A stretch of DNA of 64,000 nt from Vitrella brassicaformis (GCA_001179505.1 CDMY01000422.1:16075-80074); one strand, 5' to 3'. Positions 47,000-57,703 are shown, counted from the first letter of the stretch. Program-made: numbers and translations. The notes: generated by a model not told the origin, from the sequence alone.

Positions 47000-47516
47000 G
47001 ACACAACATGCGCAATTTGTTTGTTCGCATCGTGGCTGAGGCAGATGTTCTCTCAATGTGGTATCTCTGCACAGTATCTCTGTACAGTCTCGGCATTACC
47101 CCGCCTGACGACAAGTTGAACCCCAACGGCCAGCGCATGGACAGCTATTGTGTGACGTCAGTGACTATTTGGTCGACGTCATTGTCGCCCGCCCCTGCCG
47201 CCCTGACAACTCCCCCATCTCCTTCGAATTCCACCGGACAGTCAATCGGCGTAGCCCACAGCTTCCAGGTGGCAAGGCGGCTCAGCTTGCGGGGAAAGAC
47301 AAGATTGACAAGTATGGACCAATCACCCAAGCAGCCGGCTTCCGCTTCGTGCCTCTCGCTGCGGAGGCATTCGGCAGATGGGGAGACAAGACAATGGATT
47401 TTCTCAAGATGCTCGCCAAGCGAAAGCCTCGCCCCACATCCATTCCCACGGAGGAGGACACATTTTCCGAGAGAGCGTCGTCAACCATTGAAGCCAGCTT
47501 CTGTCCATCGAGCTGA
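47000..47516 (+). mobile_element. LINE-like retrotransposon remnant, C-terminal region, frameshifted
   Basis: One frame gives DDKLNPNGQRMD (47.11-47.14 kb); the next frame continues DYLVDVIVARPCRPDNSP and then AAQLAGKDKIDKYGPITQAA, GFRFVPLAAEAFGRWGDKT and LKMLAKRKPR, ending at 47516. The pattern of a DVTV-like strand, then KxxKYxx...GFxFVPLAxExFG...LLxxLA, is typical of the C-terminal region after the reverse transcriptase domain in plant- and protist-type LINE proteins. The change of frame near 47.14 kb marks it as a dead copy. It belongs to a different tail type from the CPYC...HILFYC copy at 351-935. Confidence 0.6.
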
Positions 47517-48709
47517 TGAAGCACAACGCCTTCCAAGTGGCGAGTCGTGCACAGCGCGCGCCTGGTGAGGGCCAGTGCGTTTTCGGAGGACTTCGTCAGC
47601 CGCGGGCCATACAAGCCACACACCAGCCCCGCTCCGGGGCTGTGAGATGGCTGGCTGGACTTGGATTTCGTGGATGTGTGTGTTGTGTTACATGTCTCGC
47701 GCTTGTTTGCAGTGTGCGACATGTTTTCGCCTCAACGAACGTTGTCCATTGTTTTGTTTGTTGTTTTTTTTTTGCATGCATTGTTCCGGTTTCCTTGCTT
47801 GATACGACTGATGCTCAGACGAACTTCGTCGCCCGTTCATGTATCTACTTAAAACAATGTACCACACAACTATATGGGCGGGCGCATAAGCGACCAGGCA
47901 AGAATTAGGAGCAAAGAAACACGCCCTGGCAGAACCATGCAGGCAAACTGAGAAAGGAGACGGGTAGAGACGGGCCATGTACGGGCCTGGCATGCAGACC
48001 AGCGGGCATCCGGAAGTCCACACCCCTTGTTGTCTCATCTCTATTTATCGTACATGTACACATTTTGTGTTAGCAAAACCCCGCCTCTATCATCACGCCC
48101 TCTCATTTAGCGACGTTATCCGCCCGAGTATGATCATGCGCAGCACCCGTCAACGACCCAAGGCTAGTACATAGGTTGATCGCGCATGGTTGGTGAAGCG
48201 TGCAACTTGTTGAGACAGAGAGGACACATGTGACTTCAGCTTGAATGTGAACAATGAATGTCAGGCTGGAGGGGAGGAGGGTTGGTTATTTTCCTGACAG
48301 CCTATCTGGGTTGGTTATTTTCCTGACACACAGGTGTCATATTGCGAAAGCCTAAGTGAGGTGGGGTTCGCGACTGAACGGCAGAAGTCTTGTCCTTGTG
48401 CTCTGCCTGTGTGCCGCGTGCAGATAATCCACGCGGAAAATCTCTTCGCTGTCTTCCTCGTGAGACACGTGTGTCTGTCAGCTTATTTGCCTGCAGCCAC
48501 CTTTGGCGAAAGCCACACTCGAATGCGTCTGATGCCCTCTGACCGAGCACTCTCGTAGCTTGCCGCCTGTCGCGAGCATCAAAATGATCCGTAGTGACCT
48601 TGAGTGAACAACGAACAACAATCGCATTTCGTGTCCTCTCCGCGACAAGAGGCTGTTCCCTTAACACACTCATAACCTTCCCCTGCGTCTCTCCCCAGGG
48701 GCGTGCATG
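47517..48709. other. Intergenic with a short tandem duplication
   Basis: No supported gene. GGGTTGGTTATTTTCCTGAC occurs twice, at about 48280 and 48309, as a direct repeat with 9 bp between the copies. The minus-strand frame at 48302-48673 has no recognisable motifs. Confidence 0.45.
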
Positions 48710-51706
48710 TCAAAAGCCATGCAAGAACGACGTCAGAACATGGTCATTCTTCGCTACGCGATTCATCATGTCATCTATCCTGTTCTTCTGGTGCGAGATC
48801 TCTTCCTCCAGGGCGGCAATGTCCTGCTCCAACGGACCAAGAGAATCTTCTGTCTCCCTGCAGCAGTAAGACACCCAAGCAACATCCGTGTACCCCCAGT
48901 CGTGCTCTCAGGCAGGAATCCTTTCCGACCTGATTTGCAGCTGCAAGGCGGCTACCGATGCCCGCTTTTCATCCCTCCAGTGGCCTAGCTCGCCGCCCAT
49001 TGTTGCTATATCTTGATGGACTAAGTCGACCGACTTGCCTGAAGTCATCATATATGTGCCAAAAGAGTGACCAGCCCCCAACAGCCTTGTTGTCTGTCCA
49101 TGAACCGAGAGGATTTGCAGCTTGGCAGAGAGCCTGGAGGGTCATACGAAGCCCCTCTACCTGCACAGTCAAAACAGAGCGATGCGTCAAAACAGGAGTG
49201 GGAGAAGCATCGCCTGTGTGCTTGGATATTTCATATTCCCCCGTCTTCCTTACATCGTATGTCGCCCGGGCTGCATCCTTCTTTCGCTTCAACCTCCCCA
49301 GCTTTATGCCTACATGAAGCAGAAAATGCGGAAAAAGAGGGGGTTCTACTGTGTGTCGATCTACGGAGACCAGCATACAGGTATCGAGCATATTGCTTGT
49401 ACCTTTGACAGTCCCTCCCATTTCACCTTCCCCCTGGGCAGTGGTTGCCTCAACCTTCACAGCGCCCTGTCAACCCAGAATCACGGCAAAGAAGGGCGCA
49501 AGTGATGCGTCCGTCCCTCTGTATGTGGACAGCCAGGTAAATGTCGTGCATGGTGTCCCTGACCTCCTGTCTAGTATCCAAGATGTCTTGCACAAGTCGC
49601 CCTGCAGTGCAGCCGCGTCCAGCGAGCAGCACACAACAAACAACAGGCAGTATCACTGACGTTATTGCTCCCTCTGAACCCATTGCTGTTAGTCAAGTGC
49701 GGTCACGCTGCAATATACCGTATTGTGTAGTGTCGTCTTTGTCCACTTTCAGCACCTGTCCCTGCGGCTGTCCTTCGACAAACATGTCATCGGCGGTTTC
49801 CTGACACTATTACACATCAGGCAGGCAGGGAGGCGACGAGGCACATCAATCTCACATTCATGGTGCCGTCCATCGGTGCATCATACCTCTCCCTCAGGAC
49901 CTTCGCCGAGGATGTATGGTGACGAAGACCCCTGCCCCATACGAGCCACATCGACCGACTCGTCCCTTGCATCTCCTGGTCTCTCATGCTGAACCGCGAA
50001 TTCCGCCTGTCGATCAACACGAGGGGGTCTCCAAAGGCGCGACACAAGAAGGACGGCAGAGCACAAGGATGGTATGCAGAAGAAGGTACGCACATACAGT
50101 TGGGTGCGGTTATGTCTCAGTGTTTCACACCGTCGGCCTGCAGTGCGCGGTCGGTCCAGCGCAGGGATATCTTTGTCCTTCGCCCCCGGATCCCAGGGGG
50201 CCACATCAAGGGGCTGCCTCGTGACGTCTTGCTCGTCGCCCTCTTTGCTTTGCACCTTACCTGACCACGAGGTGCACGCAACAAAACAGGAATGTGGCGC
50301 CAAGTCTGCGTGGGGGTTTGCGTACATGTTACCGAAGGCTCTGTGCGTCGTACCTGGCTGTGCGCGCAGCCGCAGCTCATTAGGTGCCACTTCTGCGGGC
50401 CCCACTGGCTCCTGAAGCAAAGAAGCGGACGAGCAACCAGCGCAGCTGTCCGGCTACTCTTTGGGTTACTGACTGACTTGAATGCCAGCGAGAAGGGGCG
50501 TGTTGTCAGGCGACATGGGTGCCTCAAGTGCTGCAAGGGATACAGCCACAAGGAAAGAAGCGCAACCAACTTGTGCAACCCAGGACGTAAGAGCGAGCGA
50601 GCAGTCGCATCCTTTGTGTGCTTTCGTACGTTCATGTTGATGGTTTGACGGGCCTGCATTCCCGTCAATGATGCCTGCGGTCCTACTCTGGCATCCAACC
50701 CATGTTCAACCAGCATTAGACAAGACAGGCATCTCCGGGTGCATTAACAAGGTCGGAAGGGAGGCTCCTCCTTCCAGCCTCTTACCTTTGGGGTTTCAGC
50801 AGCCTTCTGCATATTTGCAGTCCCATATCGCGAGAGCACCTGTGGCCAGCAGAGACCATACGTCACGGTGCTGACTTGCCAAGAGCCACACATGCACGAT
50901 ACTGGATGTGGCCCTCCGTACCCTGCCTCCCTGCCTCCCTTCCGTTATATGTTCCTGGTGTATCTGCACATGTCGATGGCCCCCTTTACCATTTGTACGG
51001 CGAGATCCGAACGCTCCACGGCTGATGTTGCTGCCTGGGCCAACAAGGACAGGCTACTCAACCAGCCCCTGCCCGTATCATACCTTGAGCGCTGCTTACC
51101 TGATGTAGCTGCACGAGGAACCTGTTCGTCTTTTCCGCTTCTAGCCCCGCGACTGACCGATCAAGCGAACAGCAACGCCAAAGCAGGAAACCATACCCAT
51201 ACAAGTCAACCTCTGTTCGTCTGTCTATGTCCAGCGTGATCATGCTGGCTGATTGCCGACGGTCGTGGCCACCTATTTTATTTGGGGAGACTGCCACAGG
51301 CTCATTGATTGCAATAGAGACGCACTCGATTATCTTGGTAAGGAAAGACACCTTCCCTGTCTTGTCCTTGACCAACAAGCAGAAAGTCACTCGCCCACCC
51401 ACCCATGGACTGCCGCTCTTGCCTCCCTGACTGTTCATCGTACCGTGATGTGTTCGGAGTTTTTTTCGTGCTGGTCGAAGAGTCCCTTCGCGAACCCCGT
51501 GGTCCGGATGACCTCCGTCACGATGTCGTGAAGGAAACGGAAGGGAGGCTTCACTAGGTACTTTGGGGTCAGCTTGGGGCGGGAAATCAAACTTCCTGAA
51601 GTCACACACACACAATCCCTCTGGCGCTTCCCTGCATGCATAGAGGTGAAGGAAGTGTGATGTGCCAACCGAGCGTCTGCTGTGTCAACACCGCAAAGTC
51701 ATCCAT
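48710..51706 (-). CDS. IFT54: IFT54 (TRAF3IP1/MIP-T3), intraflagellar transport B subunit
   Basis: Start at 51706: [13 protein letters not shown], spliced to [57 protein letters not shown] and [18 protein letters not shown]. This is the N-terminal CH-like tubulin-binding domain of the family (KPPFRxLHDI...VI..TGF.KGL). The C-terminal coiled coil matches as well: [56 protein letters not shown] and the end [15 protein letters not shown] at the stop 48710-48712. The charged, variable middle (49.4-51.0 kb; for example [19 protein letters not shown]) is only partly resolved. The protein links kinesin-driven IFT-B trains and IFT20 in cilia, so it implies a flagellated stage. Confidence 0.88.
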
Positions 51707-51740
51707 GTTTCTGCACTTCTTTGACGAGGGCAACTCGCAG

Positions 51741-51782
51741 CGCCGGGGTTAGGGAGAGGTGTCTCTTAAACCCTAACCGGGA
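51741..51782. promoter_or_regulatory. Telomere-motif hairpin upstream of IFT54
   Basis: GGTTAGGG (51747-51754) pairs with CCCTAACC (51771-51778), and AGAG (55-58) with CTCT (63-66). The foldback lies 41-72 bp upstream of the IFT54 ATG, in the likely 5' UTR or core promoter. The right arm TAAACCCTAACC resembles a single telomere-type repeat. A regulatory role is only suggested by position. Confidence 0.4.
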
Positions 51783-52619
51783 ATGGTAGGTGAGTGGATG
51801 GAGGAGAAACGCTGACGGTGAGCCGGCGGACCTATTAGAAGGTTGGTCGAGTTTTTGTCCCTCAGGTGTCTCAAAAGTTTCAAGGCGCGGCCCAGAGCAG
51901 GACTTCTGGAGTCGATGCGAGCGGTTTCTCTGGTGAGGAGTCGTGACGCTCTGGCGCTTCTTGTCCGCTTCCCGGTGTTCGATGGGTCTGATTCCCGGTG
52001 GAAGGGTAGATGGGGTCTTGAGTGCTACCCTATGCCGTCCTGGCGTGATCCCCTATGTGGAGGTTGTGCTGCATGGAAGGCACCGCTCAAGCCGTGGTCA
52101 TCCACTGAATCCCGCGGCCGCAATAACTCTCATGAGAATGTGGGGTTGCGCTGGCTCGAGTTGGCCCACAGGACATCCGGTCGCAGCAAGAAAAACATGC
52201 TGGCACGGAGGAAAGCAAGGAGGAGGATGGGGGAGCGGGTCAGTATGCGAGTAAGATGAAACAAACTTGTGCAGTGAGGCGCTGCGATGTCGCTGCGATG
52301 TTTATTCTCGAAGTGCTGGTATCTATATTCATTTTCGCGGAATGCGTCAGCATCAATCCTTCATCTTGTTGTGCACCTACCCACTCGGATTCCCCGTCGG
52401 ACGAGTGAGTGTCTCCATTGGAGTGTCTCTACTTCGGATTCGGTCGGAGACGTGGAATCAAGTGAAATGCGCCCTCTGACAATCTTGAACCATCTGTTTT
52501 GCTGGATCTACTCGCAGACAGCATCCGGGGAGCTATTTCTTTAGGCAGCATTGGGGAGCTATTTCTTGCTCGCAGTGGGGGCACATGTCGAACTGCAAGG
52601 AGAGCATAAAGAGCATAAA
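51783..52619. other. Intergenic, unassigned open frame
   Basis: A plus-strand frame at 51843-52259 (138 codons, Arg-rich, ending SMRVR) has no recognisable domain and no splice context; I do not call it a gene. GGGGAGCTATTTCTT is tandemly duplicated at 52528-52566. Confidence 0.4.
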
Positions 52620-52665
52620 GAGCAGTGTGAGGCCGCAGATGCTTTGTTGTGGCCTCACACTGCTC
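52620..52665. other. Perfect 15-bp inverted repeat
   Basis: GAGCAGTGTGAGGCC (52620-52634) and GGCCTCACACTGCTC (52651-52665) are exact reverse complements around a 16-nt loop. It directly adjoins a MITE-family fragment (52668-52750). Confidence 0.9.
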
Positions 52666-52667
52666 AG

Positions 52668-52750
52668 AGTGGTTGGTGTCTCTGGATGGATCCCATGTCA
52701 CGCGTTAAACTAACAGCATGCACAGGAGCATGGACACGGCCTGTCTACCG
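52668..52750 (+). repeat. MITE-family fragment
   Basis: GGATCCCATGTCACGCGTTAAAC and then GCATGCACAGGAGCATGGAC, ACGGCCTGTCTACC follow the order of the right half of the elements at 10.5 and 30.8 kb. No inverted termini recognisable. Confidence 0.55.
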
Positions 52751-52932
52751 ATCCTACCCACCCACCCACCCACCCAACATGCACCTGCCATCCCATGACG
52801 GTCAGAAAAATCACTGTCACCACCGTGCACAGGGATCCCAAGATAACACCACCGGCCTGCACTCGTCTTGAGTCTGAGAGGTTCTCATGCTGTGACTTCA
52901 TACTTGGTAGGAATTTGGAGTCAAAACAATCC

Positions 52933-54330
52933 TCAACCTAAGCAACCAACCAACCAACCTACCCCCCTTAATGACAGCAATGAATAAATACTGTGGTCTC
53001 CACTTGGGCGGCACAACTTCGAAAAAATCAATGCTTGTAGCATTTGGCGCCTCCCGTGTATAGACAGACAGCCTTGCCTTCTGCTCACAACGGACACGCC
53101 CCAACACAAAAGAAGAAAGCCTATCGGCAGGCGCCCCTCTGTCTCCTTGTCCGGGGACTTGTGCGAATCGACAGTGCCAACAATCAAGTGCGGGGCAACC
53201 CCACACAGGGAGAACACAGCTGAAAACATGTATTCGAGCGGCATACAGGATGGCTTGCTGTAAACGCTTGTGCTCTCCAGCAAATTAACCACCAGAGACG
53301 AGCACAATCGCGCGTCCAGTCGTCCGACCATAGTAAGCATGTACAGCCCCGCACGTAGCCTTTCTTTGATCGTCAAGCCCGATTCCTGAGACGAGCAGCC
53401 TTGAAGCACCGACACAGTATTGGTGACCAGCTGGTGTAGGTGATACCTATTCGCCGCCTCACCCGACGCCATAATAGCTGTCGAGCACTCGATAAGACAC
53501 AGCAGTTTGTGCGCCACTTTTGCCGACCCGAAGTGAGGGGACCAGTTTATAAGGCAGCCGACAAGGGCATGATGGCAGTATCCTTTCATCTTCCGCCAGG
53601 CACAAAGCACTTGCAGTGCATCTTTGACGTCAACTGTAGGAGGCAGCCGACAGTAAAGGATGCTCCATGGTATGTCCTGGCGCCCACAGCCCGTATCAAG
53701 GCCCGCCGCATCGAGGAAAGCCCACGATAAAAGGTCAAATAGCTGTACGTCATAGCCCCACCGCAACTCGCCGATTCCATGGAAAAGAAGTGAGACATCA
53801 CGAACAGAATACCTTCGCCGGCGTTGCTGCTGCGTTATGGCCATGTGGTCGGACTCGGCGAGCGCCGCGTGAACGATTCTGTGTACAGAGTGTCGCACGG
53901 CGTGCCGGAGCGATGTCGTCAATAGGCATGATGGTGTGTTGTGGGTGTAGGTGTGGTCGTCCTTGCCAGCCACAGCGCAAGCGTGGAGGATAAGGCTGAG
54001 GTCTTTGAGGCGGGCACACTGCGACACCTTGATGGGCAGGATGCCCGACGCAAGTTGCGAGAGGAAGGTGGCGAGGGCTCCCCTGGGATGCCTCCCTTTC
54101 ACCACTGAATTAAGGGACACCGAAACGTCACTGGGGTGCATGCAAGGGAGGCGTCTGTGGAGGGTGGACAGAAGGACCTTCGAAAGCTCCCCATTCCAGA
54201 TCTTCAGCGCCTCGGTGTCCAGTTGATGTTGAAGCTGCGAAATCCTCGTTATAAGAAACGGGAGGCGGTCATCGGGTACACGAACGAGCCATCTGGCAAG
54301 CTGAAATGCCTTAGAAACCTCAGATAACAT
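52933..54330 (-). CDS. Intronless helical-repeat protein, possibly organellar RNA-binding
   Basis: A single open frame of 465 codons from ATG 54330, unusual here because neighbouring genes are heavily spliced. The product is almost entirely alpha-helical, with Leu-rich segments such as KVLLSTLHRRLPCMHPSDVS, ARLKDLSLILHACAVAG, YSVRDVSLLFHGIGELRWGY and DARLCSSLVVNLLES. This style resembles the degenerate helical repeats (OPR/FASTK/HPR type) of mitochondrial and plastid RNA-binding proteins, but no RAP domain is visible, so the assignment is tentative. No strong targeting signal. The last dozen codons (GVGWLVGCLG before the stop) read a GGTTGGTTGG repeat like the MITE terminus, so the true C-terminus may be lost. 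MITE fragments bracket the gene in inverted orientation. Confidence 0.55.
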   Translation of the reverse strand: MLSEVSKAFQLARWLVRVPDDRLPFLITRISQLQHQLDTEALKIWNGELSKVLLSTLHRRLPCMHPSDVSVSLNSVVKGRHPRGALATFLSQLASGILPIKVSQCARLKDLSLILHACAVAGKDDHTYTHNTPSCLLTTSLRHAVRHSVHRIVHAALAESDHMAITQQQRRRRYSVRDVSLLFHGIGELRWGYDVQLFDLLSWAFLDAAGLDTGCGRQDIPWSILYCRLPPTVDVKDALQVLCAWRKMKGYCHHALVGCLINWSPHFGSAKVAHKLLCLIECSTAIMASGEAANRYHLHQLVTNTVSVLQGCSSQESGLTIKERLRAGLYMLTMVGRLDARLCSSLVVNLLESTSVYSKPSCMPLEYMFSAVFSLCGVAPHLIVGTVDSHKSPDKETEGRLPIGFLLLCWGVSVVSRRQGCLSIHGRRQMLQALIFSKLCRPSGDHSIYSLLSLRGVGWLVGCLG

Positions 54331-54360
54331 CTCGTTCGAACAATCGAGTTCAGCTAGATG

Positions 54361-54440
54361 AGTAGACAGGTCGTGTGCATGCTCTTGTGCGTGCGCATGT
54401 TGCTAGCAGCCCCTCCGGGGTACAGACACGAGTCTCGTTG
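54361..54440 (-). repeat. MITE-family fragment
   Basis: Reverse complement of the family core: GAGTAGACAGGTCGTGTGCA, GCTAGCAGCCCCTCCGGGG and ACAGACACGAGTCTCGTTG. It lies about 30 bp upstream of the start of the intronless gene at 54330. Confidence 0.65.
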
Positions 54441-54559
54441 TTTTCTGACTGTGTGAGAGAGCAGGAAGAAGGCAAGCGGAAGATCAGTGTGGAATGGTTC
54501 ACAGTGCGATCTTGCCTCGAGGATTTCCACCAGGAAGCGGGCATTGTCTCCGGATATTG

Positions 54560-56141
54560 TCCGCCAATTGGTCTAGTGCCCATTTGCGTCTTCAACGCGT
54601 TCGGCAGACAAAACGTTCAGAGAAAAGGAAAAACGGTAGCGGTGTTGTGTTGCTTGCAGTACTACAGACACGTCAATATGTCGAGAAGCTTCGTGTTTTT
54701 TGTGACGTTTGGATCAGTTACATTAAACTGATGTACCCTAAAGCGGCAAGTTATTGAAAAATGGCCGTCAGGCTGCTTCCTGAAACCGCTGCTGCTTGAA
54801 AAAGATCGCGCTTGCTTCGCGGAGAAAGTCAACGAACAAGGGTATCTCTGAGCGCGAACTTCTTAAAAGATGCACACGAAACGCGCCAGTTTGTGGTGGA
54901 TGGGATGTTTCTCCTTTGTCCAGTCATGCAGCTGGTTGAGCTTGGTCTCTCTTGGGTGCCTTTTCGGAGGTCTCTCAGTGCCGCATCGACTTTGCCGAGC
55001 TTCTGGCGGTTAACGAAAGAGATCTCGCCGACTATCATGTAGTGGATATGCTTGCAAGACTCCTCTGTGCAAATACGGTCACCATCGACTGTCTGCTGCT
55101 TCCCCGCTTGGCGCCGCAGCCTCTTCTCGCCACTCTCGAAGTCATCGAAGAGGTGCAGGAGCGAATCGACTGTCGAGCCTTCGGTGTTATCTGCAGCCAC
55201 ACCGGTAAGTGCCGCCAGACACAGCCAATGTCTGCATTGCAGTTCAGCAAAAGAAGCCTTCACGGCCTTCATGACGGTCTTGCCGGTGCCGCCCTCGCCG
55301 GTCAGGCACATGCGCAATGGCGCGATGTATTTATTGTCCCTCAGGTCTTCGTAGTGGTTGAGCAAGTGGCTGCAGATGATTTGGAACGCCCGCATCTGCT
55401 CTTCGTTCAATTTGTAACGGCTCGCCCAGTGAACAGAGAACGTCCTGTCGTCGACCGTCTCAGGCGGCTTGAATGCGGACGCCGGCTGCGCCAGCAGTCG
55501 AGTGAGGCTGGCAGCATCCATCGAGTGACCACCGTGCGTAAAGAGATTCGACTCGAAGAGAAGCTACTCAGGAGGCTTGCTTCATCTGACGTGGCGCGGC
55601 TGTGGTCGATTTCATTTACCTTGTTGCGTTGCTGGTGCAGGTCATCGTTGGGCTGATCCTGGCGGTTCCCGTTTGATTGAGAAGCCGATTGATAGTCATC
55701 GAAGGCAGTCTTCAATAGCCCCTTCAACAGGCGCGCTAGATTGATACATGTCTATTGATATCATCGCTGGATATCGATAGGTTGGCATTCAATTGCATCC
55801 AGCGATGCATTGATATACTTGGCGAAGCACATCTTCACCACGGGCGCAGCAGGAGCGGCAACATGGGGGGTGTCTTGTGTTCTTGGTGCAGCCCTCTGAG
55901 TACCTGCATGCTATCGCCACGTCTGTCTTCGAGATGTGCACGTTTTTCAAGCTCCCGCCAGTGTTGTCTGCATGTTTTGAAACTCTCGCCATTGTTGCAT
56001 GCGTCGGTGCGCTTCTCGCCAACACTCGTGCTGTGCACGTCTCTGTGATGCATAATTGATCCACCACTTCGCGCGCTGCTTTCGACCCCCGCCCAATTCG
56101 CGGCCCGGGGTGCCCACGCAGTGGGTGCCCCTTACTCGGAA
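54560..56141 (-). mobile_element. Helitron-like element copy 2 with PIF1-type helicase fragment
   Basis: Ends match copy 1: TCCGCCAATTGGTCTAGTGC at 54560 and ...GGGTGCCCCTTACTCGGAA at 56141. A near-palindrome (GGGGTGCCCAC-GCA-GTGGGTGCCCC, arms paired apart from T/G wobbles) lies 10 bp from the 56141 end. The minus strand encodes traces of an N-terminal basic helical region (AQHECWREAHRRMQQWREF) and, in a different frame, the helicase core. Read from the TCC end, the termini look Helitron-like (5' TC, subterminal 3' hairpin, no clear target duplication), although the last bases are not CTRR and the helicase reads in the opposite direction. Broken frames mark it as a relic. Confidence 0.7.
54829..55521 (-). 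pseudogene. PIF1/Helitron-type helicase, truncated
   Basis: An open frame of 230 codons starting MDAASLTRLLAQPASAF. Core motifs: LNEEQMRAFQIICSHLLNHY, Walker A LTGEGGTGKT, ALTGVAADNTEGSTVDSLLH (motif Ia region, typical of Helitron PIF1 domains) and a motif II region reading MIVGEISFVNRQKL, where the usual Asp of the D-E pair is Gly. Motifs III-VI beyond KVDAALRDLRKG are missing, and a stop lies just before the LLFESN leader, upstream of the first Met. The normal activity (5'-3' DNA unwinding during rolling-circle transposition) is therefore not expected. The upstream ORF 55407-55727 (MKGLLKTAFDD...) is in a different frame. Confidence 0.7.
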
Positions 56142-56272
56142 TTGGACAGCATGCGACCGTCTTCGGTTCACGGGGGCGGTCGCTCTTACACGAAATACGG
56201 CCGGCCGTGACAAGCGATGCTGTCCAGTCCGTCCTAGCTATGCCGCACAAGGTGCCTGATCCCTGGAACTGT

Positions 56273-57703
56273 ATGTCAGTGACGCTCCTTTGCTTCATTC
56301 TAGTTGGCGCTGAATTGTCTGGCTGCTGGAGGCTGCCCTCGATTGCGAGTGGTCCAAGACGGCCGCCATTAACGCGCCGCTTTTCGTCATCAGCCTTTCA
56401 ATCAGTTGTTGCGGATGTGGGTTCATCGGCGGCGAGTGGGAGGTCGGTTCCGGGGGAGATGGTGCGGCGTGGAGGCGGCGGGGGAGGCTACCAGTACTAT
56501 GAAGGTAGGGGGGAAAAGACTCTTTCTTGTCTGATTCGTTCTGTCACGCGTCTGTGTGTGTGAAGGCGCCCGTCTTCCGCCCCCTCCCGACCTTCCATCG
56601 CTGCTTCTAAGCGAGCGGATCGTTTACCTTGGCCTGCCACTCGTCTCACAGGTGCGTAGTACACACCCGTCGTGCCCCGGCCGCACATGTGTGCGTGCAG
56701 GTGACAGAGCTGATAATAGCTCAGTTACTGTACCTCGAGTATGAATCGGCAGACAAACCCATCCTCATGTAACACACACGTACACCCATGAACACATAAC
56801 ACTACCTGGCTCGCCCAGACCATTCTACGACAACCGGACAGTCGATTTGGTTGTGTCTACCGTATGCGTCTGTGTCTCTCTGTGTCTGTCTGTGTGCTCT
56901 GAAGGTACATTAATTCGTCTGGCAATGAAGATGGTCGGGGGCGTCCCGTTGCTTTCGAGACCGAAGCTCTTGCGCTGGCTGACGTGATGAAGTAGGTCGG
57001 CACGGCATCTGGCAGGTTGATTGCGTGGAGGTGTGAGCGGGCCTGTGCGTTGTTGCAGTTATGTGAAGCCACCCGTGCACACGATATGTGTGGGACAAGC
57101 ATTCGGCACAGCTGCAATGCTGCTTGCGAATGGGGAAAAGGGCTACAGGTACGTTCCAGCCCTCTGATGGATGGATGGATGCGTAGCTTTTACTGGTGCG
57201 ATCTCTGCACGTTTTCCACCCGACCGAGTGCATGGCGTGGTCGTCCTGCATTGGGTATCAGGTATTCTCTCCCCAACTCCACCATTCTTCTGAAACAGCC
57301 AGTTGGCGGGACTCGCGGGCAAGCATCAGGTCCCTCACGACTAGTGTCGTCCAAACGGACCATTTCATTGCCCCACCTGGCTGCAGATATCGCTGCTGGG
57401 GCCAAGGAGGTGCTGTTCATGAGGAATCAGATGGTACAGATCATCTCTCAGGTTCGTGACTGCAGGTGCAAACTTTTGCGAAATCATACAGTGTGCAACG
57501 AATTGGCTTCAGAAGCGTCATATCTTGCTCTTTTGATTTTTTAGGCGTCGGGGAAGGGGTTCGACACGGTGATGCATGACCTGCAGAGGAGCAAGTACCT
57601 GACGGCCGAGGAGGCAAAAGCGTACGGCTTGATTGACCGTGTGCTGGACAGCAAGAAGGACCTCACCGTGCCGCCTCCCATGCCTATAGTGCAAGCGACG
57701 TAG
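56273..57703 (+). CDS. ClpR: ClpR: non-catalytic ClpP-family subunit, plastid-targeted
   Basis: Start at 56273. The leader has a hydrophobic signal peptide ([18 protein letters not shown]) followed by [20 protein letters not shown], the two-part pattern of complex-plastid targeting. The ClpP fold follows over about seven exons: [98 protein letters not shown] and [20 protein letters not shown]. The stop is at 57701-57703. In active ClpP the nucleophile sits in GQAASM; here that Ser is Gly (GQAFGT), and the His of MIHQP is Lys (LLKQP). This defines a ClpR-type subunit of a mixed ClpP/R ring. The start lies 132 bp from the Helitron-like end at 56141. Confidence 0.9.

Noticed and set aside
46424-47138. 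Frames spanning the second N gap
   Set aside because: Same artefact; both flanks are low-complexity C and CA runs.
51741-51782. Internal telomere array
   Set aside because: Only one motif per arm; no tandem TTTAGGG repeats. Kept only as a hairpin.
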